In this document: positions 48,161 to 60,158 of the stretch, piece by piece
Position numbering within the stretch: position 1 is the first letter of the stretch
Layout of the letters: each line of letters starts with the position of its first letter
Assembly (NCBI GenBank): GCA_018894105.1
Contig: CM032118.1
Coordinates: 33,212,690 to 33,276,689 of the forward strand
Origin: Jacaranda mimosifolia
Lineage: Eukaryota; Streptophyta; Magnoliopsida; Lamiales; Bignoniaceae
Direction: 5' to 3'
DNA length: 64,000 nt
Notes under the pieces: generated by a model
Seen by the model: the letters and a program-made list of their open reading frames with translations, nothing else
What the model was told of the DNA's origin: nothing
Databases searched by the model: none
Position numbers and translations under genes: made by a program

Positions 48161-49410
48161 AAATTTTTTTTTCTTTGTGTATGAATTTCTTTAGGGCTTG
48201 TTCTCCTATATTTTGGAAAAATATTTTTCAACCTTCAAAAAAATTTCAAAATGCATGCACATTTCCCAATTTTTCTCCCAAAATACTATAATTTTTTACC
48301 CAAAAAACCGCCTTATAATTTACCCAAAAAAATCCTACACTCTAAAAAGCACACCTATCCTCTCATTTTCTTACTCCATCTTTTACATCAACCATTCATT
48401 TACTTCACTTATATATACATATATATACACACATATATTTACATATATGAAAATATTAAAATTTTGCTACTTAAAAAATTCTAAAACTTATGTTTATCTA
48501 AAAATATTTAATGTATTAATTAGTTAAAAATATTAAATACCTTATTAATTTTTAAATAAAAAAGTTATTTAAAAAATTCTTTCAGAAGAAATGTTAGTTT
48601 AGTAGTAATAAAAACATTTACTTGTCAAAGATGCAACGGATTTTTTCATCGCAAGAGGGGGAATTTTTTTTTTTTTTTTTTAAATTTCAATTTTAAAGAC
48701 TTAATTTGACTTCCCCCAAGACATTTTCTTTTCATTTCATATCTTTTAGGTTCACTCCCCTCTTCTTCTTCTTCTTCTTAATTAGGTACATGTTACAAGC
48801 GCACATATTTATTAGTAAATCATAATTTCACAAACTAAATGAAAACTTAAATATTTAATATAATTCAATATATAGTACCAGAAAATTTAACTCAATCATA
48901 ACTCTAATAAAAAATTTAATTCAAATAAAAACATGACTCTAACAAATATAACAACATATAAAACTAACATAAAATGTAATTCAAATTTCAACTAATACAT
49001 AAATCATTATTTCTGTTAAATCAAATTATTATATCAAAAATAATAAATTATTATTTGAGTTTAACCAACACGTAAATCAAATTTCAACTAAAACATGGTC
49101 AAATTTTAGCTAATCGAAACAATTAACTAAAATACAATGAAGATAACTAAAACATAATTAAAAAAATTACCTCAATCAAGGGAAATAATACACAAGTACA
49201 CACCCTTCAAACGTGAAACAATAACCCAAACAACCATTTTAGTTTTTTTTTAAAATTATAACTAATTTTTGAAAAAAATAATTCCAGATCTGGTCACCGG
49301 CCGACCATTTAGAATAAACTAAAACAAAAAAAAAAAAGGGAAGAAGAAGAAAAGGAGGAGGAGGAGGAGGGGGACGGGAGTGAACTTGAGAGATATGAAA
49401 TGAAAAGAAA

Positions 49411-50575
49411 ATGTCTTGGGGGAAGCCAAATTAAGTCTTTAAAATTGAAATTTAAAAAAAAAAATATTTCCCCTCTTGCGACGAAAAAATCCATTGCATC
49501 CTTGACAAGTAAAGGTTTTCATTACTACTAAACTAACATTTCTTTTGAAAGAATTTTTTAAATAATTTTTTATTTAAAAATTAATAAGGTGTTTAATATT
49601 TTTAACTAATTAATACATTAAATATTTTTAGGTAAACATAAGTTTTAGAATTTTTTAAGTAGCAAATTTTTTATATTTTCATATATGTAAATATATGTGT
49701 GTGTGTGTGTGTGTATATATGTATATATAAGTGAAGTAAAAGAATGGTTGATGTGAAAGATGGAGTGAGAAAATGAGACGATAGGTGTGCTTTTTAGGGT
49801 GTAGGGTTTTTTTGGGTGAATTATGAGGGGGGTTTTTGGGTAAAAAATTGTAGTATTTTGGGAGAAAATTTGGGAAATGTGCATGCATTTTGAAATTTTT
49901 TAGGGGGTTGAAAAATATTTCCTCAAAATATAGGAGAACAAGTCCTAAAGAAATTTATACACAAAGAAAGAAAATTTTTTCGAATAAAAAATTTATGGGT
50001 ACTGTTGAAAGTTGCACTAAATGTCTTGGAGGGAAGCCAAATTAAGTCTTTAAAATTAAAATTTAAAAAAAAAAAAAATCCCCCTTGAGACGAAAAAATC
50101 CGTTGCATCCTTGACAAGTAAAGGTTTTTATTACTACTAAACTAACATTTCTTCCGAAAGAATTTTTTAAATAATTTTTTATTTAAAAATTAATAAGGTA
50201 TTTAATATTTTTAATTAATTAATACATTAAATATTTTTAGGTAAACATAAGTTTTAGAATTTTTTAAGTAGCAAAATTTTTATATTTTCATATATGTGTG
50301 TATATATATGTATATATAGGTGAAGTAAAAGAATGGTTGATGTGAAAGATAGAGTAAGAAAATGAGATGATATGTGTGCTTTTTAGAGTGTAAGGTTTTT
50401 TTGGGTGAATTATGAGGGGGATTTTGGGTAAAAAATTGTAGTATTTTGGGAGAAAGATTGGGAAATGTGCATGCATTTTGAAATTTTTTGGGGGGTTGAA
50501 AAATATTTCCCCAAAATATAGGAGAACAAGCCCTAAAGAAATTTATACACAAAGAAAGAAAAAAAATTATCCGGT
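49411..50575. repeat. ~610-bp tandem duplication of the foldback MULE's right arm
   Basis: Unit 1 is 49411-50020 and unit 2 starts at 50021 with the same 'atgtcttgg.gggaagccaaa'. They stay nearly identical to about 50550 ('ggagaacaag.cctaaagaaa'). Unit 1 ends in 'actgttgaaagttgcactaa', cut off within a palindrome, so the duplication joined at a hairpin. Confidence 0.88.
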
Positions 50576-50737
50576 CAAAAAAGGCAGTTGGGGGACACTA
50601 TTTGTTACTGTTGAAAGTTGCACTTACCGAGTGCAACTTACTATAATTTTGTAATACCCCTAAAAAAGGCAGTATTTTTGTAATTTTTTTTTCACAATTT
50701 TTTTTATAAAAAAACCTAATTTAATTTTTGCATTAAT

Positions 50738-50754
50738 TGGCGCCTTCTGTGGGA
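50738..50754 (+). other. Primer binding site of the Tat element
   Basis: TGGCGCCTTCTGTGGGA, 2 nt after the LTR. It is close to the TGGCGCCGTCTGTGGGAA seen in many plant gypsy elements; one G is T. Confidence 0.8.
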
Positions 50755-51319
50755 ACTTTGAGGTGAGACGTGAGGAGATGAGTGAATTGAGAAGCACGGA
50801 GGGGGAGATGTTAAGAACCCCGCAAGTTGGACTGGCCGGAGCTTTGTCTGAAGGAGGACGGTCGAGCCCGCTGCAGGAAGAGGAGCCACCGGAGAGGGGA
50901 TTTCCTCTCTATTCTCTAGGGTATAGGACCTTTGATGCCTGAGCAATGGAGTTTCTTGTATTCTGTAGTTTGCCCCTTTATGATTGCCTAGAAGTCAGGA
51001 ACAGGGCAAGTAGTGTTTCCGGCAGTACCGCCTTTTCCAATGACCATGTCTTTCATGCCTGGGATGCCATCGCTGGGGTTTCCATTCCATGTCTCTATGC
51101 CGGCACCTCTCTCAACGCCCGCTCCTTTCTCCGCACCTCCAGGGGTCGCTGCACCCGTATCTATAGAGGGAGTCTCGCCCAAACCCGAGCTTATGCCACT
51201 AGGGGGTAGGAATTAGGTTGTTGGTTCTCCTATTATGGAACCTCACTCAGGAAGGATGGCCCAAGGCATGGTCGTCGCAGGACCCCCATTTCCTCTACTA
51301 TTAGCAGGAAAGTCCCGAG

Positions 51320-52082
51320 GAACCTGAGCCTACGGTGGCACCTGCGAGGAAACCAGTCGATCATTTGAGGAAGATGGATGAAGTAAGCCATGCTCAGAGG
51401 GCAGGGGGTAAAGATCTAGGTAGGGTGATGGAAGAGGAAGAGGTCGTTGAGAGTCAAGTATCCATGCGCCTTCCCAAACCCTAGGAGGGGAGGAAGTTAC
51501 CAGCAGGAGTGGCGGAAAATATGGAGGACATGAGGCGAGAATTGCGGGAGATGAAAAGGAAGATGATGGGTGAGGAGAAGAGAATAGTCAAGGAGTCACC
51601 TTTTGAGGATTCAATATTATCTGATCCTTTTCCCGACAATCACAAGTTGTTTGCTATGCAGAAATATGGGGGAGGTACTAACCCTCCTGATCACCTATGC
51701 GAATTTGAAAATTTATCATTGTTGTATCAATTTTCAGATACGGTCAAATGCCGAACATTCCTAACCACCCTGGGATAGGCAGCTCAGAAATGGTTTGGGC
51801 AGCTACCGCCTAGATGCATACGCACTTTTGAGGATTTCTCTTCAAAGGTTCTTGCATCAATTCATTAGTAATAAACATTACTACCGTAGTGTGCAGAGTC
51901 TACTCTCCTTTCGATAAGGAGATAAGGAAACATTGAGAGCTTTTGTTACGAGGTTTACCACAGCTGCACTGGAGGCCCCTTCAACAACCTCAGAGGTGTT
52001 GGCGAGTGCTTTCACATAGGCACTCAGGCTGAGTTCTTTCTTCAGATCACTGAGTCGGAGGCCAGCTGATAGTTATGACGAG
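51320..52082 (+). pseudogene. gag of the Tat element, N-terminal and capsid part
   Basis: The best frame, 51509-51775, has a charged coiled-coil-like start (MEDMRRELREMKRKMMGEEK) and the capsid block DPFPDNHKLFAMQKYGGGTN, PPDHLCEFENL and KCRTFLTTLG. A TAG stop at 51776 follows where the family usually continues A-x-x-W. After it AAQKWFGQLPP and TFEDFSSK are still readable, then a frameshift near 51845. Sequence 50760-51320 contains more gag leader with several stops. Confidence 0.85.
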
Positions 52083-53468
52083 TTGTTATATCGGGCAGAG
52101 AAATATATACACAAGGAGGAAACCTGTGATGCTAAGGAAAAGGAGTTGGGGGAGAAGAGGAAGGAGAAAAAGGACGATGGTGTAGGGAAGCGGCCTAGAC
52201 AAGAGGAAAGAGCTCGGATTAATAATGTACCCCGAGGGGCACAAACACAACCTCGAGTAGCCCCGTTCACCCCTAGATTTGATCTATGCACGCCTTTAAG
52301 ATTACCTAGGGAACAGGTACTTCAAGCCATTGAGCACAAGAACCAGTTGCGTTGGCTGCGTTCTGCCAGTGAGGCTCCTCGACGCCCTAAGTCAGATACA
52401 CACTATCGATTTCACAACGAGTACGGGCATTTAATAGAGAACTATGAGCACTTGATGAACGAGTTGGAAGAGCTAGCAAGGGAAGGTTATTTGGGTGAGT
52501 TCTTGCAAGTCCCTACGGGGGGTAAGGGTAGCCGACCTGGTAGAACCCAACAGGGGGAGCAGGACGGTGATGGCAGGATGGGGGTGAAGGGAAATAAAAA
52601 AGATCCCCCTGCAAGGGGAGTAATACACATGATTTTAGGCAGGCCTACGAGAAGGGACACACATCAAGCTCGGAGAGCCCAAGTAAGAGCCTTACTTCAC
52701 CAAAGTTATAAGGTAGCGGAGGTAGGATCAAAGGATCGTATGCCAGTAATTCAATTCGGACCCGAGGATCTTAAGACAGTACAGTTGCCTCACCAGGATG
52801 CTCTGGTCATCACTGCCTCTATTGCTAACTATGAAGTGGCCCGGGTCTTTGTCGATGGTGGGAGTTCAGTGGATATCTTGTTCTTAACAGCGCTCCAGCA
52901 GATGGAGTTGGGTAATATCACTCTGAAATCGGTGGGAACAACACTATTTAGGTTTACTGGGGAAGCAGTGCGGCCTTTGGGGCAAATCACTCTGTCTGTC
53001 ACCTTGGGCTCAGGGATACATCGTAAAACATGTATGGTAAATTTTCTCATTGTTGATGCCCCTTCTATCTATAATATCATATTTGGTAGACCCATGTTGC
53101 AGCTATTCCAGGCAGTGGCTTCGCCCTACCACATGATGCTCAAGTATGTGGTGGGTAGGATTGTGGGAGAAGTCGTGGGAGATCAGAGTAAATCTAAAAA
53201 ATGTTACGTGGAGGCAGTAAGGAGAGGAGACCAAAAGATAGAGGAGCCCAACTACCAACAGAGGACTAGAGGTGCCCAGACATGTAATGGCAAGGAGGCC
53301 CAAAACCGCCTTAAACCTATTGGAGAGCTCATGACTATAGAGCTAGTGCTAGAAGACCCCGAGAATAGGAGCATATTTGGATCAAGAGCAGGTAACTATA
53401 CTCACGCAGGTGCTGAGAGACTACGTGGACGTGTTTACCTTCTCAGTCATGGATTTGACGGGGATTGA
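52083..53468 (+). pseudogene. gag C-terminus and aspartic protease of the Tat element
   Basis: The longest open frame in the window, 461 codons. It starts inside gag (SYDELLYRAEKYIHKEE-type sequence), passes a basic linker, then CxxH-poor nucleocapsid remnants (HYRFHNEYGHLIENYEHLMN, where typical elements have C-x2-C or C/H residues). The protease lies around 52840-53100 with ARVFVDGGSSVDILF (D-x-G-S-S active site) and the flap-like YNIIFGRP. The frame runs out of register at about 53390, overlapping the RT frame, so gag-pro and RT are no longer in one polyprotein. Confidence 0.9.
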
Positions 53469-55100
53469 CCCAAGCATAGCCGTGCACAAGCTTAACATAG
53501 ATCCTCTGGTTAGGCCCGTCAAGCAAAAGAAAAGGGGTTTTGGGCCAGAGAAGGATCTGATAATACATAAGGAGGTCGAGGGGCTACTAGATGTCGGGCA
53601 TATAGTAGAAATCTAATTCCCATAGTAGATATCTAACGTCGTGTTGGTCCCTCAGAATTTTGAGAAGTGGAGAATGTGTGTGGATTTCAGAGACCTTAAC
53701 CGAGCTTGTCCTAAAGACCACTACCCATTGCCCAGAATTAATCAATTGGTGGACTCCACATCGGGCTGCAAGCTGCTAAGTATAATGGATGCATCACAAG
53801 GGGTATCATCAAATCTCTCTACACCCTGAAGACCGCAAGAGGGTGAGTTTCATCACAGCTAAAGGCACTTATTGTTATGTAGTCATGCCCTTCAGATTGA
53901 AAAATACAGGGGCCATTTATCAACGGCTGGTTGAACAAATGTTCAAGGGTCAAATCGGAAGGAATATGGAAGTGTATGTGGATGACATGCTTGTAAAGAG
54001 TGCTTGCCAAGCCAGCAATGTGGAGGATTTGAGGGAAGCTCTAGAGACCTTGAGGAGGTATGGCATGAAGCTTAACCCCAGTAAATATGTTTTCGGAGTG
54101 ACTGAAGGGAAGTTCTTGGGATACTTGGTGATCGAAAGGGGTATAGAAGCAAATCCAAATAAGATATCGGCCATCTTGGACATGAGAGCTCCCCAGAACA
54201 TTAAGGAAGTCCAAAGGCTCACAAGGAGGATTATAGCGCTGCACAGGTTCATATCCCGAGCTACTGATAAAAGCTTACCCTTTTTTGGGATATTAAGGAA
54301 AGCTAAGAAGTTCGAGTGGGGAGAAGCCGCCCAGAAAGCCTTTGAAGAACTCAAAACCTATTTGGTAAAGCTGTCATTGCTGACTAAACCCATAACCAGT
54401 GAGACTCTCTTCTTATATTTAGCAATTTCTGAACAGGCTATAAGCTCAATTCTGGTAAGGGAGGAAGGAACCAAGCAGGAGCCCATCTATTATATTAGTA
54501 AGATGTTGCCTACAACCGAGCTTAGGTATCCTGAGATAGACAAGTTAGCCTTAGCCCTAATGACAACTGCCAGGAGGTTGAGGCCCTACTTCCTTTCCCA
54601 TACTATTGTGGTGTGAACAAATCAGCCTCTTAAGCAAACCCTAGGCAAAGCAGATGTGGCATGAAGGTTGATCAAGTGGTTAGTAGAGTTGGGAAATTAT
54701 GATATTCAGTACGCGCCCATGAAAGCTATTAAGGCCCAGGCTCTTGCTAATTTTATGGTAGATGTTGTCCTATCCTCGAGGAGAGAAGATGTGTGGTCAG
54801 TATATGTAGATGGATCTTCATGCGTGAACGGTAGTGGAGCAGGTATTGTTTTGATCAGCCTGGAAGGAGATGATTTGGAATATGCACTCAAATTTCAGTT
54901 CTAGACCTCTAACAATGAAGCAGAGTATATAGCTCTGATTGAGGGGGTTAAAATGGTCGTTAACGGAGGAGCTAAACGGGTCTGGGTGTATACTAACTCT
55001 CAATTGGTAGCGAAGTAGGCAACGGGACTATATGAAGTGAAGGAGCCGAGTCTAGAGCGATACTATCAAAGGGTGGTCAAGCTGAAGGGAGAATTGATTA
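53377..55100 (+). pseudogene. Reverse transcriptase plus two RNase H domains of the Tat element
   Basis: RT blocks: VRPVKQKKRGFGPEKDLIIH; MCVDFRDLNRACPKDHYPLP; DASQG at a frameshift near 53800; then FRLKNTGAIYQRLVEQMF and YVDDMLVKS, the catalytic YVDD at 53975-53986. The first (gypsy) RNase H spans about 54290-54616, with EPIYYISKMLPTTELRYPEI. TGA stops follow at 54614 and 54661. The second, archaeal-type RNase H spans 54790-55150, with YVDGSSCVNGSGAGIVL, a TAG stop, then TSNNEAEYIALIEG and VYTNSQLVAK. More stops break this domain. The catalytic motifs survive better than the frame. Confidence 0.92.
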
Positions 55101-55210
55101 AGCTCCAAGTAATTCAAGTGCCTCGAGAAGATAATTGCCGAGCTAATTAGTTAGCTAAAATCGCAAGCTCATAAGAAGAGTGTGGAACCCGAGCTGTAAC
55201 CATTCAGGAG

Positions 55211-56460
55211 TTGGGCGAAGAGGAATGTAGAGAGAGTGAAGTACATACAGTGGAAAGAATTGTGGACTGGAGAACACCAATTAGTCAGTTCCTTAAAGGA
55301 GAGATGGTAGAGGTTGACCCTAAGCTCAGAGTTCGAGTAGCGCAGTTTATCCTTATAGATGGACTACTCTACAAAATAGCTTTCTCCCAACCGTTGCTAA
55401 GATGCCTATCACCCCAAGAAGGAGAATATGTGCTCAGGGAGATTCACGAGGGGTCTTGTGGGAACCATCTTGGAGGCATGGCTTTAGCAGGAAAAGCTAT
55501 CAGAGCAGGGTATTTTTGGCCCACAATCAGAGCTGATGCTGGGGCCTTGGTCCGAAAGTGTGTCAAGTGTCAAAAGAACGCCCAGGTCAATCATGTACCT
55601 GTTGAGCCATTACATACTATAAGTTCTCCCTGCCCATTTGCCAAGTGAGGGATGGACATTGTTGGACCATTCCCGGTAGCAGCAAGACAAAGAAAGTTCT
55701 TGCTAGTTGTTGTGGACTACTTCAGCAAATGGGTGGAAGCGGAAGCGCTCGCTAGGATCAGTGAAGGGGAGGTGTTGAAATTCTTGTGGAAGAACATAGT
55801 ATTTCGTTACGAGATTCCTCATGAACTGGTTTCAGATAATGGGAAACAGTTCCAGGGGGCTAAGCTAAGAGATTGGTGCAAGGAAATGAAGATAAAACAA
55901 AGGTTTAGCTCGATAGCCCACCCTCAAACCAATGGGCAAGCAGAAGTCACAAATCGTACTTTGGTGCAAAGTTTGAAAACAAGGTTGGACCGTGTTGGAG
56001 GGAACTGGGTTGAAGAGTTGCCCGTTGTACTTTGGGCTTATCACACCACTTCCCGGAGGACCACGGGGGAAACGCCTTTTAGCATGGTGTATGGAATGGA
56101 TGCGGTCATACCAGATGAGGTCAGGGTTGAATCCCATAGAGTGATGACCTACAATGAAGAGGGTAATGAAGAGCTCATCTGAAACCACTTGGACTTGATT
56201 GAAGAAAGAAGGGCAGAGGCGTGCCTCCGTACAGCATGATATAGGCAGAAAGTACAGATACAGTTTAATAAGAGGGTCAAGGTCAGAACGCTGCAAGTAG
56301 GAGACTTGGTTCTCAGGAGAGCTGGAGCTTATGGTAATGTGAGGAAGCTTGATCCGAGTTGGGAGGGACCGTATAGAGCTATAAAGGTGATACCTGGAGA
56401 AGCATACGAGTTGGAGACTATAGATGATAAGACGCTGGCTAGACCATGGAATATCCAAAA
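55211..56460 (+). pseudogene. Integrase of the Tat element
   Basis: Frame 55211-55645 has the zinc-binding HHCC part (REIHEGSCGNHLGG and VRKCVKCQKNA). A TGA at 55646 replaces the Trp of the usual FAKWGMDIVGP. Frame 55652-56179 holds the catalytic core: MDIVGPFPVA (first Asp), VSDNGKQF (second), and HPQTNGQAEVTNRTL (Glu). After a stop at 56180 the C-terminal part (LRRAGAYG-like, KLDPSWEGPY) is readable to about 56460. Just two or three stops separate these frames, so decay is modest here. Confidence 0.93.
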
Positions 56461-56539
56461 CTTGAAGTACTTTTACACGTAAACGCTATCTATCCTACTA
56501 TTCCTAGTTTAGTTTCATTAGTAGTTATTTACAGATGGT

Positions 56540-57160
56540 CTTTGTCCTTTTAGTACTCGTTGTTTTCATTCTCTTTAATTCTATGTCAATGAGGTTTATT
56601 TTTTGTGTTGTTGACTATAATCTAACTGGTGATGACGGAATCGCTTCAACAAGCTCAAAAAAAAAAGCTCCAATGAGCTCGGCATGGAAGGCTGCAATGA
56701 GCTGGGCCAAGAGAAGGCTGCAATGAGCGCGACCAAAGAGGCTCCAATGAGCTTGGCCAAGAGAAGGCTCCAATAAGCCCGGCCAGGAAAAAGCTCCAAT
56801 GACCGCGACCAAGGAGGCTCCAATGAGCCCGGCCAAGAAAAGCTCCAAGGAGCTTGGCCGAGAAGGCTCCAATGAGCTCGACAAAGAAAAAGCTCCAATG
56901 AGCTCGGCCAAGGAAAATCTCTAATAAGCTCAAGTGGGAAAGCTCCAATGAGCTCGGTAAAGAAGGTTCCAATGAGCTTAGAAATAAAGCCCCAACAAGT
57001 CCAAGAAAAAAAAAAGAGAAAAAGAAAGCGCTCCAGCTAGATCGGCTCTCCTTGGCGGAGCTCGGCCGTATATCCAAAGGAGTAAGCTCGGCCGTCCCTC
57101 CAAGAGGAGCTCGTTTGGGAGGCCCTAGTGAAGTTTGAAAGGTTTCCAAGAGCATTAGCG
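56540..57160. repeat. Minisatellite, ~30-bp units, in the Tat 3' spacer
   Basis: From about 56655 to 56995 the unit 'aaggctccaatgagctcggccaaga' repeats about 11 times with length variants. The related words 'agctcggcc' and 'caatgagc' return at 59700-60050. Open frames on both strands here come from the repeat and are no genes. Confidence 0.9.
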
Positions 57161-57309
57161 CTGTACATAACTCGCAATTTCATTAACGCACTTTAATTAT
57201 CATTACATATCCAAAGGAAGGCACTACTAAGGGCAGTCCATGCCACCATAAGTCCCCTTGGGTACATCAAAAAACAAAAAAAGGGGAACCCACCGCCCGG
57301 CCAAGCTTA

Positions 57310-59190
57310 AAAAATACTAATGAGCGATGTTCATGTGGTCCGGGGAAGAAACACCAGCAGAGTTCTCTGGAGGCCTAGCTTGGGCCATCGTGGGATCAAT
57401 AGGTGTGACTGGTTCGGTTCCCTCCTGATGATCTATCCTTTCCTCATCAGAGTCTGGAAGGCTGTCGAAAGCAAGCATCTTATCCACAGCATTATGAGCG
57501 CGGCCTAACTCTGGAAAGCCTTGAGCTTCCAACTGATCAATGCATACCTCTATACCATGGTTGTAATACTTGAGAGCTTTTTGTGCTAGATCTTGTTTAT
57601 AGGCCGGACTCTTCTGATACTCCAGTAAACAGGACTGCCACGAAGCTTCTAGATATTAAGCACATTCATCGGTGGCATGGAAAACCTTAAAAAATGAGTC
57701 TCGACCCTCCCTGCGACCTTCCTCTTTAGCTTTCTCAATGTCCATGTCATAGGAGGATACCAGCTCAGTTACCTTCACCTCAGCTTGGATAAAGCAGCGG
57801 AAGTCTCATTGTATTTCTCTTATAGAATGGCCAGCAGCTCTTTCAGCTTCTCAAAGTCGGTTTTCAACTTGTTTTGTTCCCCTTCCCACCTAGCCATGAG
57901 TCCACTTGCCATTATACTTGCTTGCAAAGAAAGGATTAAGCCAAAAAAAAAAAAAAAAAGGGAGGGAGGTTAGCTTACCTGAGATAAGTAGCTGGCGAAC
58001 TAGGCCCTAAGATCCTCAAAGGGCATCTCATCCACTTTGTGACGATCAGAACTACCTGCCAAACCACTCAAGAAGTCCTTCCCTAGAGTAAAGGAGTGGT
58101 CTGATAAGACTGAGCTGCTTGCCACCAAATAGGTATTTGGGCGACCCCTCCTGAGCTACAGTGAACTTGGCTTTTTTGCTATCTGTTCTAATTCTTAAGG
58201 GACTAGAATTACCTCAGGATCCGTGGGAGTAGTGCGCTTTGGAGGGGGGCCTTAGGAGTTGAGCGAGTTGGGCGTTTGGAGGAAGAGCTGGCTCCATCAC
58301 TTCGCTTAACCGGCCTATTATTCTTAGCCCGATCCAGTTGTTGACCAGCTAGTGCGGCCTTCAGGAAAGCCTTCATTGACATTTGCTCTGTAAAAGGCAC
58401 GGTTAGCACATCCAAAAAAAAAATTAAATAAATAAATAAATAAATTTTTTTGAGAAATACCAAACGGTTCTGGGAGTTCTTCGACTTTGGGACCGATGGC
58501 GAAATGGTGAAGGAACCCCTCTTGTTTCTAATAAGGATAGCTGTAGCTGGACACTATTTAACCTATCTAGCAGGGCCTGGCGACCTACGGTAGTGCGTCT
58601 GCGACCAGAGGAACCAGTTCCGGGAGACTCATCTATCCAAGTCGTAGGGAAGGCCCAAGGCTCAGGGGAAGATATAAAAAAGTACTTCTCTTTCCATCAT
58701 TTGATTGAGGTCGGATATTTGCAGAGAAATTTTACACCTTCTCGAGTGGTCATATAGAAAAGGCCTCTGTTTTGGGTCTTGGGATAAAAAAGAGAGTGGA
58801 ACAAGGAAGTGGCAGGTTCTATCTGGAGGTAGCGATACTATATAAGAAATCCTACCATCAGCCTAAATGAATTGGGACTCAACTGGTTGAGGGGAATACC
58901 TAAACCTCGAGAAATTAGAACAAGTAACTCTGGTATCGGAAACCTCAACCCGCCCAGTAATTGTTCTGGATAAAAGCATAAAAACCCAGCATGAGGTAAG
59001 TGAGGGTGATCAAAATATTGGGGAATCACTATCTGGTATTCTGGAGGGATGCCCATTTTTTCATGAAGCTGAATACCCTCACTACGCATCATGCGAGAAT
59101 GGTAAATCTCATAAGGAGCAGAGTTGGCTGTGGACTCGGCCATGCCTTTCTCGATCTCACTCAACACATCAGGGGGCCAACTCAAAGATG
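57310..59190 (-). pseudogene. Antisense ORF of the Tat element (Transposase_28-like)
   Basis: On the strand opposite to gag-pol. The first frame, 59185-58838, has YQIVIPQYFDHPHLPHAGFL, CFYPEQLLGGLRFPIPELL and GIPLNQLSPNSFRLMVGF. It fits the 'putative gypsy type transposon' family (PF04195), known as the accessory antisense ORF of Tat elements and of unknown function. A stop follows; remnants (GSSGRRRTTVGRQALL) go on to 58460. A Lys/Ser-rich segment is at 58400-58209 (KRSDGASSSSKRPTRSTPK), and a coiled-coil-like piece near 57900-57780. The C-terminus is at 57532-57317. Several stops; possible introns cannot be ruled out. Confidence 0.8.
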
Positions 59191-59689
59191 AACTAGAATA
59201 TTCTGATCTAGACTTCTAGGACATGAAGTATGGAAAAAGGGGTTACGTTTCTATGAAGTTCAAAATAGAAATGCACACAAAATACCAAGACAAAGGATTA
59301 AGGAAAAAACCTGGCACCAGGAAGAAGCCGGGAGAAGTCCGCCAGTAGGGGTAATGGCGCAGCCAAAGGAGAGGGGGAAAAGAAGAGTTGAGAGGTAGAG
59401 AGATTTTGAATCTTATGAAGAGGGGAACCTATATATATATAAGGAGGATGATGAAGAGAGATATGACCATGGTCGTACAAGTGGCGTGAGGATGAGTGAG
59501 GGCATTAATGGTGATAGTGAGGTGGAAAGTGTCCTAACTCCTAGGAAAGAGGAAAAATTGCTATATTTAATGACCAAGGACACCTCAACCTTTCTTGAAT
59601 ATGGTAAATGCGCCATGTAGCTCGGCCATCATGACCCAGGACACCTCAACTTTGGAATATGGATAAGGGTGCTATGTGGAGTCACCCGG

Positions 59690-60065
59690 ACAAGGTGTTA
59701 GGTAGCAACTCAGCCACGCTCTAGGTCTCTAATAAGCCCAGCCATCCATGGACTTAGCAAATAGCTCGGCCACACACTCTCGCTCCAACGAGCTCGGTCA
59801 CGCGGTCACGCTCAGTATAGCTCGACTGGGCACCCACGTCCTCCAACCAGCTCAGCCGCGCCCTCGGTATCCAATGAGCCCGGCCATCCATTGCCTTGGC
59901 AAGCCACACGGCCAACTAAGCTCAGAAGCCAAGCTGCTCGGCCATTTAGGGCATTGCATTGAAGCTCGGCCATGACTGACGGTAATCGGCCAGGTCACCC
60001 ATAGCATCTTGTGCGGTCAGCTCGGACATCTATAGCATCGGCAAGCATTTCGATCATGGTCATAG
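59690..60065. repeat. Degenerate 'agctcggcc' repeats upstream of the 3' LTR
   Basis: Loose repeats of 'ccaatgagcccggccatccat', 'agctcggccacacactctcg' and variants, about 30 bp apart, same vocabulary as 56655-56995. Probably 3' UTR of the Tat element. Confidence 0.75.
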
Positions 60066-60145
60066 GTCACCTCATGCTAGTCTAAAAAATAAAATATATA
60101 TATGTATTGTTTATATATATTTGATATTCATTTCACTTTTTAGAT

Positions 60146-60158
60146 AGAAGAGGGGGAG
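60146..60158 (+). other. Polypurine tract of the Tat element
   Basis: GAAGAGGGGGAG-type purine run directly before the 3' LTR; it primes plus-strand synthesis. Confidence 0.85.

Larger units (their letters stand above)
47892..50716. mobile_element. Foldback MULE inside the Tat 5' LTR
   Basis: The left end GGTTTTTTTATAAAAAAAATTG is mirrored at the right end (CAATTTTTTTTATAAAAAAACC). The 9-bp TSD TAATTTAAT is exact at 47883-47891 and 50717-50725. The arms are long: 47892-48775 finds its inverted copy in 49375-50716, leaving about 600 bp of AT-rich spacer. No transposase. The right arm carries a tandem duplication. Both arms contain short palindromes such as 'gttgcactca..tgagtgcaac'. Confidence 0.88.
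47510..50735 (+). repeat. 5' LTR of the Tat element, split by a MULE
   Basis: The LTR proper is 47510-47891 plus 50726-50735, about 392 bp, TGATGATGGATC...TTTGCATTA. It matches 60159-60549 with few differences (aatcgagaacccagcgaac versus aatcaagaacccagcaagc). Confidence 0.93.

Noticed and set aside
55865..56458. Minus-strand ORF of 197 codons inside the Tat integrase
   Set aside because: Shadow of the integrase on the plus strand, which has clear DDE motifs.
56596..57155. Minus-strand Ser/Leu/Trp repeat ORFs
   Set aside because: Created by the ~30-bp minisatellite open in several frames; no start context or homology.
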